A stretch of 6,387 bases of DNA from CAJQND01 sp051010055 (GCA_051010055.1 JBPCVY010000094.1:1-6387), one strand, 5' to 3'; shown: positions 1 through 6,059, counted from the first letter of the stretch. Made by a program: numbers and translations. The notes: a model not told the origin generated them from the letters alone.

Positions 1-9
1 CACCGTAAG

Positions 10-32
10 TAAGGTCAACATTGCTTACCTAA
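10..32. promoter_or_regulatory. Possible LysR-type regulator box upstream of the LysE-family exporter
   Basis: AGGT (12-15) and ACCT (27-30) form an inverted repeat with exactly 11 bases between, which matches the T-N11-A core of LysR-type regulator sites. T10 and A32 extend the dyad by one more pair after a mismatch. Many LysE-family exporters are controlled by a LysR-type activator encoded divergently next door, and such a gene would lie left of this window. The dyad is seen directly; its role is inferred. I found no convincing -35/-10 pair in 1-66. Confidence 0.35.
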
Positions 33-66
33 TTGAATTTACTCTTATTTTGATCCGGCATAAATC

Positions 67-657
67 ATGCAATTTCTGCTGCCACTCATCGTGTTTGCGA
101 CGGTTGCCTCATTCACACCGGGGCCAAACACCATAATGTTGGCAGCTTCCGGGGCAAATTATGGGTTTCGCCCGACAATGCCTCACATATTGGGTGTCCA
201 GTTTGGCCTGCCGGTTATGTTGCTGGCATTGGGGATGGGATTTGGGCAGGTTTTTCATATTTTCCCGGAAATTCACCTTTATCTGAAATGGGCGGGAACC
301 GCGTGCATTCTCTATTTTGCCTGGAAAATCTCCACTACCAGCTCGGTAAAAAACGGTGAAAAGGCAGGTTCACCGCTAACGTTCATGCAAGCGGCAATTT
401 TTCAATGGCTGAACCCAAAAGCATGGGTCATGGGGCTTGGCGCCATCACCGCCTATACCACTGTGGGTGGAGATACCTTTTTTGAAACCGGGTTGATTGC
501 CTTGGTCTTTGCGCTGATTGTGTTTCCTGCCTGCGCGGCATGGTGCCTGTTTGGCACGGCTATCGCGCGATTCCTGACATCACCCTGGCGTTTGAAAGTC
601 TTCAACACCTCTATGGCATTGTTGCTGGCAGGATCGGTTATCCTGCTTTACATTTAG
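67..657 (+). CDS. LysE/RhtB family amino-acid exporter
   Basis: Inner-membrane exporter of the LysE superfamily, which pushes amino acids or their derivatives out of the cell using the membrane gradient. The 196 residues fit the usual length of about 200 with six hydrophobic segments. The family N-terminal motif PGPN is at residues 18-21 at the end of helix 1. KWAGTACILYFAWK (74-87) and WLNPKAW (114-120) are the other conserved blocks, and the protein ends in a last hydrophobic helix (about 181-196). The overall pattern is closest, by eye, to EamB/YfiK (O-acetylserine/cysteine exporter) and RhtB, but the substrate cannot be read from sequence. The ATG at 67 is chosen because it sets PGPN at the normal distance, although no clear Shine-Dalgarno precedes it. 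A dehydratase gene follows on the same strand after 76 bp, so a shared role in hydroxyamino-acid homeostasis is possible. Complete and intact. Confidence 0.93.
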   Translation: MQFLLPLIVFATVASFTPGPNTIMLAASGANYGFRPTMPHILGVQFGLPVMLLALGMGFGQVFHIFPEIHLYLKWAGTACILYFAWKISTTSSVKNGEKAGSPLTFMQAAIFQWLNPKAWVMGLGAITAYTTVGGDTFFETGLIALVFALIVFPACAAWCLFGTAIARFLTSPWRLKVFNTSMALLLAGSVILLYI

Positions 658-690
658 CGCATCGTGTTGCTGGGTTGGTGATGCGGTTTT
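658..690 (+). terminator. Weak possible terminator after the exporter gene
   Basis: CGCATC (658-663) pairs perfectly with GATGCG (680-685) across a 16-base loop, and TTTT follows at 687-690. The stem begins immediately after the exporter stop codon. With only six pairs and a short T run it would be weak, so partial readthrough into the dehydratase gene is plausible. Confidence 0.35.
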
Positions 691-733
691 GAATTTCTCT
701 GTGTATGTATTTTGAATTGACTGGGGGCAACAA

Positions 734-1759
734 ATGGAAACATCGGAATTAGCCGAGCCGCAACTAACAAAAGAACAGGCTGGCGTTGAGGTTCCGACTT
801 TTGAAGATGTGAAGTCCGCGGCAATCCAGATTATGGGTAAGGCGGTGCGCACGCCTATGCTGGAATCGGCGGCATTGAATGCCCATACCGGCGGGCGCGT
901 GCTCATCAAGCCGGAATGTTTGCAAAGAACTGGCTCATTTAAATTCCGCGGCGCTTATAACCGCATTTCCCGCCTTGGCCGGGAAGCGCGCGAAGGCGGG
1001 GTTGTCGCCTATTCATCTGGCAACCATGCACAAGGGGTGGCTGCGGCAGCTCAATTGCGCGGACTGCCGGCTATGATTGTCATGCCGGAAGACACGCCTT
1101 CAATCAAAGTGAACAACACCAGAAACTATGGTGCCGAAGTTGTCTTTTATGACCGGCAAAACGAGGACCGCGAAGCAATCGGGCAGGCAATTGCAAATGA
1201 ACGCGGTGCAGTGTTGGTGCCGCCCTATGATGACCCGTTCATAATTGCCGGGCAGGGCACTGCAGGCTTTGAGCTTGCCCAGGATATTGCAGCGCGCGGT
1301 ATAAAACCGGAAAGCCTTTTGGCCAGTGCCAGCGGCGGCGGATTGCTGGCAGGCATTTCGCTTGCCTTTTCTGCATTGTTGCCGGAAACAAAACTCTATT
1401 CGATGGAACCGGAGGGATTTGACGATCACAAGAGATCGTTTGCATCTGGCGTGCGCGAGAAAAATGAACTGCGCGGCGGCTCGATTTGCGACTCACTTCT
1501 CTCAGAGCGCCCGGGCGAGTTAACCTTCGCGATTACCCAAAAAAGGGTAACTGGCGGGCTTTCAGTGAGCGAAGATGAAGTGCGCGCGGCAGTGCGTTAT
1601 GCCTTTGAAACGCTCAAGCTTGTGGTCGAGCCGGGCGGCGCCGTAGCGCTGGCAGCCGTTTTGGCGCGAAAAATTGAATGCGCAGACCGCACCACGGCAA
1701 TAGTGCTTTCAGGCGGCAATGTTGATGGCGGACTGTTTGCTGAAATTGTTGGCGGCTAA
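734..1759 (+). CDS. PLP-dependent threonine/serine dehydratase-type enzyme (fold type II)
   Basis: Cytoplasmic enzyme of the tryptophan-synthase-beta fold that probably removes ammonia from L-threonine or L-serine to give 2-oxobutyrate or pyruvate. The 341 residues contain the PLP lysine in SFKFRGA (K70), the SSGNHAQG loop (94-101, N97 against the PLP oxygen), the glycine-rich phosphate cradle SGGGLLAG (200-207) and the C-terminal SGGNVD (326-331) that contacts the pyridine nitrogen. There is no C-terminal ACT-like regulatory domain, so it resembles the short catabolic class (E. coli TdcB, 329 residues) and not full-length IlvA. The N-terminus is about 20 residues longer than usual. The ATG at 734 is supported by GGGGG six bases upstream. 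Serine racemase and threo-3-hydroxyaspartate ammonia-lyase share these motifs, so the exact substrate is open. The upstream exporter fits a role in amino-acid overflow control. It converges with the next gene, 27 bp away. Confidence 0.9.
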   Translation: METSELAEPQLTKEQAGVEVPTFEDVKSAAIQIMGKAVRTPMLESAALNAHTGGRVLIKPECLQRTGSFKFRGAYNRISRLGREAREGGVVAYSSGNHAQGVAAAAQLRGLPAMIVMPEDTPSIKVNNTRNYGAEVVFYDRQNEDREAIGQAIANERGAVLVPPYDDPFIIAGQGTAGFELAQDIAARGIKPESLLASASGGGLLAGISLAFSALLPETKLYSMEPEGFDDHKRSFASGVREKNELRGGSICDSLLSERPGELTFAITQKRVTGGLSVSEDEVRAAVRYAFETLKLVVEPGGAVALAAVLARKIECADRTTAIVLSGGNVDGGLFAEIVGG

Positions 1760-1775
1760 AACGGGTAAATCAGGT

Positions 1776-1800
1776 AAAAATCTGCTTCACCTAGGCAGAT
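1776..1800 (-). terminator. Weak possible intrinsic terminator of the CheZ-like gene, overlapping its stop codon
   Basis: Read on the minus strand, ATCTGC (1800-1795) pairs with GCAGAT (1785-1780) across a nine-base loop and is followed by TTTT (1779-1776), one T of the run lying in the stem. The loop contains the TGA stop codon of the minus-strand gene. The six-pair stem is only half GC, so the signal is weak. No comparable T run follows the stem on the plus strand, so it does not serve the dehydratase gene. Confidence 0.33.
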
Positions 1801-2629
1801 AGACAAGCGGTTTCATCCCCTGAGGTTCGGGCTGGGGTTCTGGTTCGTTCAGATGCTCATCATGGTGATGGTCAAATTCAGACGCCTCTTCCATGAAAGG
1901 AGGAGGGGCGCCGCTTCCCTTGGTCTGGATAAAGACGATGTGATCATCGGCACTTTCTTCGGCTAGCTCGAACGCGGCGTAATTTTCCGATGTTGGAGGT
2001 ACGCTTACATCCAGCTCTTCATTTGCGGCGTCAAAATGCAGCCCGCCGGTAAGCTTACGGTCCAGATGTTGCAATGCGCGTAGGGCCTCGGCAATCCGGC
2101 GGGCGTTCAGGTCCTGCTTCTGGCTGATACGCATTAGGTTTTCCGCGCATTCATCAAGCGCATCGCTCAACAGTTCATGGGCGCCGGCGTCACGCAGTTT
2201 GTAAACGGTTTCCTGCAGTCCCCGCGCTTGTTCAAATATGCTGGCGGAAATGGTGTCTGCTGAAATCACCGTTGCCTCAAGCGGATCGCTTCCAGCCTGA
2301 AGTGGGTCTTCCTCCTCAAGCAAGCCATCGCGGATGGACGAGATTTCTACGCGTGCATCGGTGATGACTTGCGCCAGAAGGGCAGGTTCAAAAACCCGAT
2401 CACTGCCAACCTCGCTATATGCGGCATCTATTTCCGGGTTGATGGTCTTCAGCGCCAGGGCGTCTTCAATACGGCCGATGGCGTTCAACAGCATGTTCGT
2501 GTCGGCAGTGCGGTTCCGGTGGGCATATTCTTTGAGAAACCAGCGCCCACGGGCGGTTTCCATGACAGCCGCTTCAATTGCTTCGTAATCTTCGTTGCGA
2601 AGCGGCGTTAATTGGCGTGCTTTACTCAT
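1787..2629 (-). CDS. Conserved alphaproteobacterial protein with a degenerate CheZ-like helix region
   Basis: A 280-residue, mostly helical soluble protein with no signal peptide or membrane segment. The N-terminal block EAIEAAVMETARGRWFLKEY (16-35) and the following RNRTADTNMLLNAIGRIE (38-55) are a pattern I recall from alphaproteobacterial proteins sometimes annotated as CheZ-like. Residues 130-195 are a long amphipathic helical region. In it, QDLNARRI (172-179) aligns by eye with the CheZ signature QD[LI]TGQ.[IV]. The Asp is kept (D173), but the catalytic Gln position is Arg (R177), so CheY-P phosphatase activity is doubtful. The tail is acidic and low-complexity, with DHHHDEH (253-259) and PEPQPEPQ (263-270), and lacks the CheY-binding C-terminal helix of CheZ. 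I prefer the ATG at 2629, with TAGG at 2640-2637, to an in-frame TTG at 2656 that has no ribosome binding site. No chemotaxis genes are nearby. Function unknown. Confidence 0.8.
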   Translation of the reverse strand: MSKARQLTPLRNEDYEAIEAAVMETARGRWFLKEYAHRNRTADTNMLLNAIGRIEDALALKTINPEIDAAYSEVGSDRVFEPALLAQVITDARVEISSIRDGLLEEEDPLQAGSDPLEATVISADTISASIFEQARGLQETVYKLRDAGAHELLSDALDECAENLMRISQKQDLNARRIAEALRALQHLDRKLTGGLHFDAANEELDVSVPPTSENYAAFELAEESADDHIVFIQTKGSGAPPPFMEEASEFDHHHDEHLNEPEPQPEPQGMKPLVYLPR

Positions 2630-2715
2630 TACTTGGCCTATTACGCAAATACTCAAAACAAAATTTGACGGCCCCAGCTACACCGACCGGCAGGATAATG
2701 AGCACAATGTGGTTA

Positions 2716-2761
2716 CCCAATAGTTTATATTCCGCTAAATTGTCACCTTTAGCTATTTGGG
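2716..2761 (+). promoter_or_regulatory. Nested inverted repeats just upstream of the MFS gene
   Basis: The inner repeat is GCTAAA (2734-2739) with TTTAGC (2748-2753), perfect over six pairs with an eight-base spacer. Outside it, CCCAATAG (2716-2723) pairs with CTATTTGGG (2753-2761) apart from one bulged T at 2756; the two stems share C2753. The block ends four bases before the Shine-Dalgarno of the MFS gene. It could be an operator (DNA dyad) or a leader hairpin affecting translation. The pairing is seen directly; the role is inferred. Confidence 0.35.
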
Positions 2762-2765
2762 AATA

Positions 2766-2769
2766 GAGG
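2766..2769 (+). promoter_or_regulatory. Ribosome binding site that supports the TTG start of the MFS gene
   Basis: GAGG lies nine bases before the TTG at 2779. No ATG or GTG in this frame offers a comparable site while keeping the first transmembrane helix whole, so this site decides the start. Confidence 0.65.
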
Positions 2770-2778
2770 TGAATTCAA

Positions 2779-4011
2779 TTGGCAGCCCGCGCATTTTCCA
2801 TACGGCTGATCCTTGTTTATGTGGCGCTTTTTCTCACGATTGGCATTTATCTTCCGTTCTTTCCGGTGTGGCTGAAAGAAAGAGGGCTCAGTGAAACAGA
2901 GATTGCTTTCCTTCTATCAGGCACAATTGCCATAAGGATAATTTCCGGGCCTCTAATTGCATTTCTGGCAGACAAGAGCGGCCAGCACCGGCGTATATTG
3001 CTGGCATTGTGCCTCGGCGTGGCAGGTTTTGTTGTCGCTATGGCGTTCTCAAGTGGCTTTCTGGCCCTGCTAGCACTGAGCGTGGCGGGAACGTTTATCT
3101 GGGCGCCTGTTATGCCGATGATTGAAACCTACGCGGTGCGCGAATCCGGACTTTATGGCGTCGATTATGGCCGTTTGCGGTTGTGGGGTTCGCTGAGTTT
3201 CATTGCAGCTGGCCTTGCCGGCGGCTTGCTGCTCGATTTCATAAGCGCTGAGGCAATAATCACCACACTCGTGGCGACCCATCTGCTGATGTTTTTCGCC
3301 TGCCGAATGCTGCCGCCGGAACGTGCAGAAGCTGACAGCGAGGAAGAGGCCATCACACCGGGCGGATTGCGATTATCTCACGCGGTGCGCCTTCTTACGC
3401 ACCCGCTGTTTCTGGTTTTCCTTCTGGCTGCCGGGTTGGGCCAGGCAAGCCATGCGGTGATTTACGGGTTCGGTTCCCTCCATTGGCGCGAACTGGGTTT
3501 GCCCGGTGGAACCATCGGCATTCTATGGGGTGCGGGTGTTGCTGCTGAAGTGCTGCTCTTTGCTTACTCCGGCCAGTCGTTGAAGCGCTTCGGCGCGGCT
3601 GGCCTCATTCTGGTGGCCGCGCTTGCTGGAATTGTGCGCTGGTCCATTACCGCAAACGATCCGGCGTTCGCCTTATTGTTCGCGATACAAATGCTTCATG
3701 CGCTCACATTTGCTGCTGCTCATCTGGGCGCTTTGCATTTTATCAACCAGGCCATACCGCGTGCCCTGCAGGCAACTGCGCAAGGGGTTTACTATGCCTT
3801 TGGGGTGAGCTTGCTCATGAGTATTGCCACCATCGTCGCTGGCGATATTTATAGCACCCATGGGGCCTATGCGTTTTATTGCGCCAGCGCGATGTCTGCT
3901 GTTGCTGCGGTTTTTGCCTGGCGATTGCAGGCCCAATGGTGTGGCGGGCGGATAACCACTACCCCCACAGGGCCGCCGGTGCTGGATGCATCACAGAGCC
4001 GTCAAACGTGA
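2779..4011 (+). CDS. MFS transporter, HcaT/MFS_1-like family
   Basis: Inner-membrane secondary transporter of 410 residues with about twelve hydrophobic segments. It belongs by motif to the group of E. coli HcaT (a putative 3-phenylpropionate transporter). YGRLRLWGSLSFI (130-142 region) at the helix 4/5 junction is the hallmark of that group. LADKSGQHRR (63-72) is the usual loop 2-3 motif, and QMLHALTFAAAHLGALHF (304-321) is the conserved helix 10 block. An acidic loop (181-191) separates the two halves. The substrate is unknown, since members of this family are often named without evidence. The start is TTG with GAGG nine bases upstream. The last 17 codons plus stop lie over the 3' end of the convergent racemase gene, and the hydrophilic tail after W387 looks non-conserved. 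No terminator is visible after it. It is divergent from the CheZ-like gene and may be unrelated to the D-glutamate operon. Confidence 0.9.
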   Translation: MAARAFSIRLILVYVALFLTIGIYLPFFPVWLKERGLSETEIAFLLSGTIAIRIISGPLIAFLADKSGQHRRILLALCLGVAGFVVAMAFSSGFLALLALSVAGTFIWAPVMPMIETYAVRESGLYGVDYGRLRLWGSLSFIAAGLAGGLLLDFISAEAIITTLVATHLLMFFACRMLPPERAEADSEEEAITPGGLRLSHAVRLLTHPLFLVFLLAAGLGQASHAVIYGFGSLHWRELGLPGGTIGILWGAGVAAEVLLFAYSGQSLKRFGAAGLILVAALAGIVRWSITANDPAFALLFAIQMLHALTFAAAHLGALHFINQAIPRALQATAQGVYYAFGVSLLMSIATIVAGDIYSTHGAYAFYCASAMSAVAAVFAWRLQAQWCGGRITTTPTGPPVLDASQSRQT

Positions 4012-4945
4012 TGCCGGGCTCGCGGTCGCGGGCAAGCAGCAACGGCCCGTCAAGGTCCACCAGCGATGAGATCTGCCCAACCAGCATGGCAGGGGCCATG
4101 GCGAGCGATGTGGCCACCATGCAGCCGGTCATCAGCTGCAGGCCCGCTGTGCTGGCGGCATCGGCCAGCGCCAGGGCGCCAGTGAACCCGCCCGTCTTGT
4201 CGAGCTTGATGTTGACCGCATCATATTTGCCGAGCACCTGGTCCAGTGTTGAAGCGTCATGAGCCGATTCATCGGCACACACGGCGATCGGACGCTCAAT
4301 TGCGGCCAAGAAACCATCATCATCGGCGGGCAGGGGTTGTTCAACCAGGCTCACGCCAACTTCTGCGCAAACTTCTAGCAATCCCGGCAAGCGCTCAGGC
4401 GCCCAGCCCTCATTTGCGTCGATAATCAACTGGCTTTCCGGCGCACCTTCCCGCACAGTCCTGAGGCGCTCGCCATCAAGTCCATCGCTGGCCCCAAGCT
4501 TGAGCTTTAATAAAGGCCGGTTTGCCTCACGGATGGCCGCTTCGCGCATTTTCTGCGGGCTTTCAAGGCTCAGTGTGTAGGCAGTGACGAGGTTTTGTGG
4601 CGCATCAAGCCCAGTAAGTTGCCAGACGGGCATACCGAGGCGTTTTGCCTCCAGGTCCCAAAGGGCGCAATCAAGAGCGTTGCGCGCTGCTTTTGGTGCC
4701 AAGAGCTCCGGGATGTCCCCGTGGGTAATGCCCGATTGAATGGCATCGCGCGCGCCCTCAAGAGCGGCAATGACGCCATCCACCGTTTCATTATAACGGG
4801 CATAGGGTGTGCATTCCCCGCGCCCGGAAAAGTCATCTTGTTCCAGGGTAACCGTCACCACTTCGGCGGAAGTTTTCGAGCCGCGGGAGATGTTGAAACT
4901 CCCGGCAATAGGCCAGCTTTCATGGGCAACGTGCAGCCGGATCAT
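3959..4945 (-). CDS. dgcA: N-acetyl-D-glutamate racemase (enolase superfamily, dipeptide-epimerase-like)
   Basis: Cytoplasmic racemase of 328 residues in the muconate-lactonizing/AEE branch of the enolase superfamily. The barrel residues are all present: catalytic lysine motif KLK (K147, K149), the metal ligands D176 (IIDANEGW), E202 (VEQP) and D225 (CADES), the second base K247 in NIKLDKTGG, and DLDGP (297-301) near the C-terminus. By motif alone it would be called an L-Ala-D/L-Glu epimerase of murein peptide recycling. Its position 16 bp after a DUF1611 gene is the arrangement described for DgcN-DgcA, where the racemase inverts N-acetyl-D-glutamate to N-acetyl-L-glutamate. I therefore prefer that role, without excluding dipeptide epimerization. 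The ATG at 4945 has AGGG at 4956-4953 inside the short gap. The stop TAG lies within the convergent MFS gene (53 bp overlap), and no terminator is visible beyond it. Confidence 0.9.
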   Translation of the reverse strand: MIRLHVAHESWPIAGSFNISRGSKTSAEVVTVTLEQDDFSGRGECTPYARYNETVDGVIAALEGARDAIQSGITHGDIPELLAPKAARNALDCALWDLEAKRLGMPVWQLTGLDAPQNLVTAYTLSLESPQKMREAAIREANRPLLKLKLGASDGLDGERLRTVREGAPESQLIIDANEGWAPERLPGLLEVCAEVGVSLVEQPLPADDDGFLAAIERPIAVCADESAHDASTLDQVLGKYDAVNIKLDKTGGFTGALALADAASTAGLQLMTGCMVATSLAMAPAMLVGQISSLVDLDGPLLLARDREPGITFDGSVMHPAPAALWG

Positions 4946-4961
4946 GACAGAACCCTATCTT

Positions 4962-5969
4962 TTAAGAAAATTGCTTCTTGATTTTTTCCACAATGGCGCC
5001 GGTGCCGGTGCGGATGGGATCAACGGCTGGAAGCCCATGCTCTGCACTGGTTTTCTCCAGGTAGGCAGTGGCTTTATCTTCGTTGAGCGCTGATGTGTTC
5101 ACACAAATCCCCACGCAACGGATGCCTCGATTTGTCAAGCTGCCTTCCAGCACCACGCGGTCGATAACTTGCTGAATGGTCGGCAGTTTGTGCTCAACGC
5201 CGCGCATGTTGGTGCGTGTCGGTTCGTGGCACACAACGAACGCATCAGGCTGTGCGCCATGCAAAAGCCCAAGGGTAACACCTGCAAAAGAGGGGTGGAA
5301 AAGCGATCCCTGACCCTCGACCACCTGCCAGGCGTCAGGGTCGTTTGAAGGTGCAATCCATTCCGCCGCACCGGAAATGAAGTCCGCGATTACCGCATCA
5401 AGGGAAATTCCGCGCCCGGAGATGAAAACCCCGGTTTGCCCGGTTGCGCAAAACTCTGAGTTAAGCCCGGCTGCGCGCATGTCTCGATCAAGTGCAAGGG
5501 CAGTGTATTTTTTGCCGACAGAGCAGTCCGTACCAACCGACAAAAGTCGCAGGCCCGGGCGCTTGGTGCCTTTGCCGGTGGCAAATTTCTGATCCGTATA
5601 GCGCACATCATGCAGGGCTTTGCCATTACGTTCTGCTGCTTCTGCAACCACCGGGATGGACCCCAGGCGGGTGTGCAGGCCGGTTGCCACGTCAAGGCCC
5701 GCATCAAGGGCGCTGACAATCACTTCGATCCAATGGCCGGGCAACACACCACCTGCATTGACCACGCCGACAACCATTGTTTCAGCGCCACGTTCAACCG
5801 CTTGTTCGATGGAAATGTCGTCAATTCCGCAATCAGCGTTACAGCCATCAAGGCGAAGTTGCCCGACACACCAGTCTGGACGCCAGTCGACAATGCCTTG
5901 CGCGGTTTTTGCCGCAAGCTGGTCCTGAACATCGCCGAGAAAAAGCAAATAGGGTTTTGCGATTTGCAT
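4962..5969 (-). CDS. dgcN: DUF1611 P-loop protein, probable D-glutamate N-acetyltransferase
   Basis: A 335-residue cytoplasmic protein of the DUF1611 family. It has an N-terminal Rossmann-like domain (about 1-130) with VVGVVNAGGVLP (66-77) and a C-terminal P-loop domain (about 140-335). The Walker-A-like loop is GTDCSVGKKYT (146-156). VEGQGSLFHPSFAG (217-230) and CHEPTRTNMRG (247-257) are further conserved blocks. The family was long unassigned or mislabelled as an NAD-dependent epimerase. To my knowledge, members paired with an enolase-superfamily racemase have been shown in marine Proteobacteria and haloarchaea to N-acetylate D-glutamate as the first step of D-Glu breakdown (DgcN). Here the pairing is intact, and the racemase follows after 16 bp, clearly as an operon. 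The ATG at 5969 is backed by a strong GAGGTGG. A 14-bp palindrome upstream may be its operator. The third enzyme, a deacetylase, is not in the window. Confidence 0.88.
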   Translation of the reverse strand: MQIAKPYLLFLGDVQDQLAAKTAQGIVDWRPDWCVGQLRLDGCNADCGIDDISIEQAVERGAETMVVGVVNAGGVLPGHWIEVIVSALDAGLDVATGLHTRLGSIPVVAEAAERNGKALHDVRYTDQKFATGKGTKRPGLRLLSVGTDCSVGKKYTALALDRDMRAAGLNSEFCATGQTGVFISGRGISLDAVIADFISGAAEWIAPSNDPDAWQVVEGQGSLFHPSFAGVTLGLLHGAQPDAFVVCHEPTRTNMRGVEHKLPTIQQVIDRVVLEGSLTNRGIRCVGICVNTSALNEDKATAYLEKTSAEHGLPAVDPIRTGTGAIVEKIKKQFS

Positions 5970-5976
5970 TTCTGCA

Positions 5977-5983
5977 CCACCTC
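5977..5983 (-). promoter_or_regulatory. Strong ribosome binding site of dgcN
   Basis: On the minus strand GAGGTGG lies seven bases before the ATG at 5969, a near-ideal Shine-Dalgarno that fixes the start of the gene. Confidence 0.75.
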
Positions 5984-5998
5984 AATTATTTTTGTTGG

Positions 5999-6012
5999 CC
6001 GCTGATCAGCGG
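5999..6012. promoter_or_regulatory. Perfect 14-bp palindrome, candidate operator of the dgcN-dgcA operon
   Basis: CCGCTGATCAGCGG is its own reverse complement over all 14 bases and sits 15 bp upstream of the dgcN ribosome binding site. It is not followed by a T run on either strand, so it is not a terminator, and a hairpin form would have only five pairs. Position and symmetry fit a dimeric repressor or activator site. No regulator gene is in the window, so its partner is unknown. Confidence 0.5.
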
Positions 6013-6059
6013 TGTGCAATCCGCCACACATTAGCTCAGAATGCAAATGCCAATGGGCA

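Larger units (their letters stand above)
2630..2778. other. Divergent intergenic region between the CheZ-like gene and the MFS gene
   Basis: These 149 bp must hold the start signals for both divergent genes. TATATT (2726-2731) is a reasonable -10 candidate for the plus strand, but I see no matching -35 at a proper distance. No clear promoter pair is visible on the minus strand. The right half holds the inverted repeats described separately. I see no small gene here. Confidence 0.5.

Noticed and set aside
580..909. Minus-strand 109-codon open frame across the exporter/dehydratase junction
   Set aside because: It covers the ends of two well-supported genes on the other strand, with no recognisable motif and cysteine-rich low-quality composition.
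1990..2656. TTG at 2656 as the start of the CheZ-like gene (289 residues)
   Set aside because: It has no Shine-Dalgarno and would add nine residues before a natural ATG at 2629 that has TAGG at the right distance.
3879..4262. Plus-strand 127-codon open frame over the MFS/dgcA junction
   Set aside because: It is antisense to conserved dgcA residues including K247 and DLDGP, and has no ribosome site or family motif.
3959..4945. dgcA as a frameshifted or truncated gene because it ends within the MFS frame
   Set aside because: The length (328) and the C-terminal DLDGP block and ending look complete for the family; the overlap comes from the MFS tail.
4595..4981. Plus-strand 128-codon open frame opposite the start of dgcA
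   Set aside because: It is a shadow of dgcA codons, with no family features.
5998..6013. The palindrome before dgcN as an intrinsic terminator
   Set aside because: No T run follows on either strand, and a hairpin would have only five base pairs around a four-base loop.
5984..6019. MerR-type promoter with the palindrome inside a long spacer (TTGCAC to AAAAAT on the minus strand)
   Set aside because: The transcript would start at the ribosome binding site of dgcN, leaving no leader, and the -10 match is poor.
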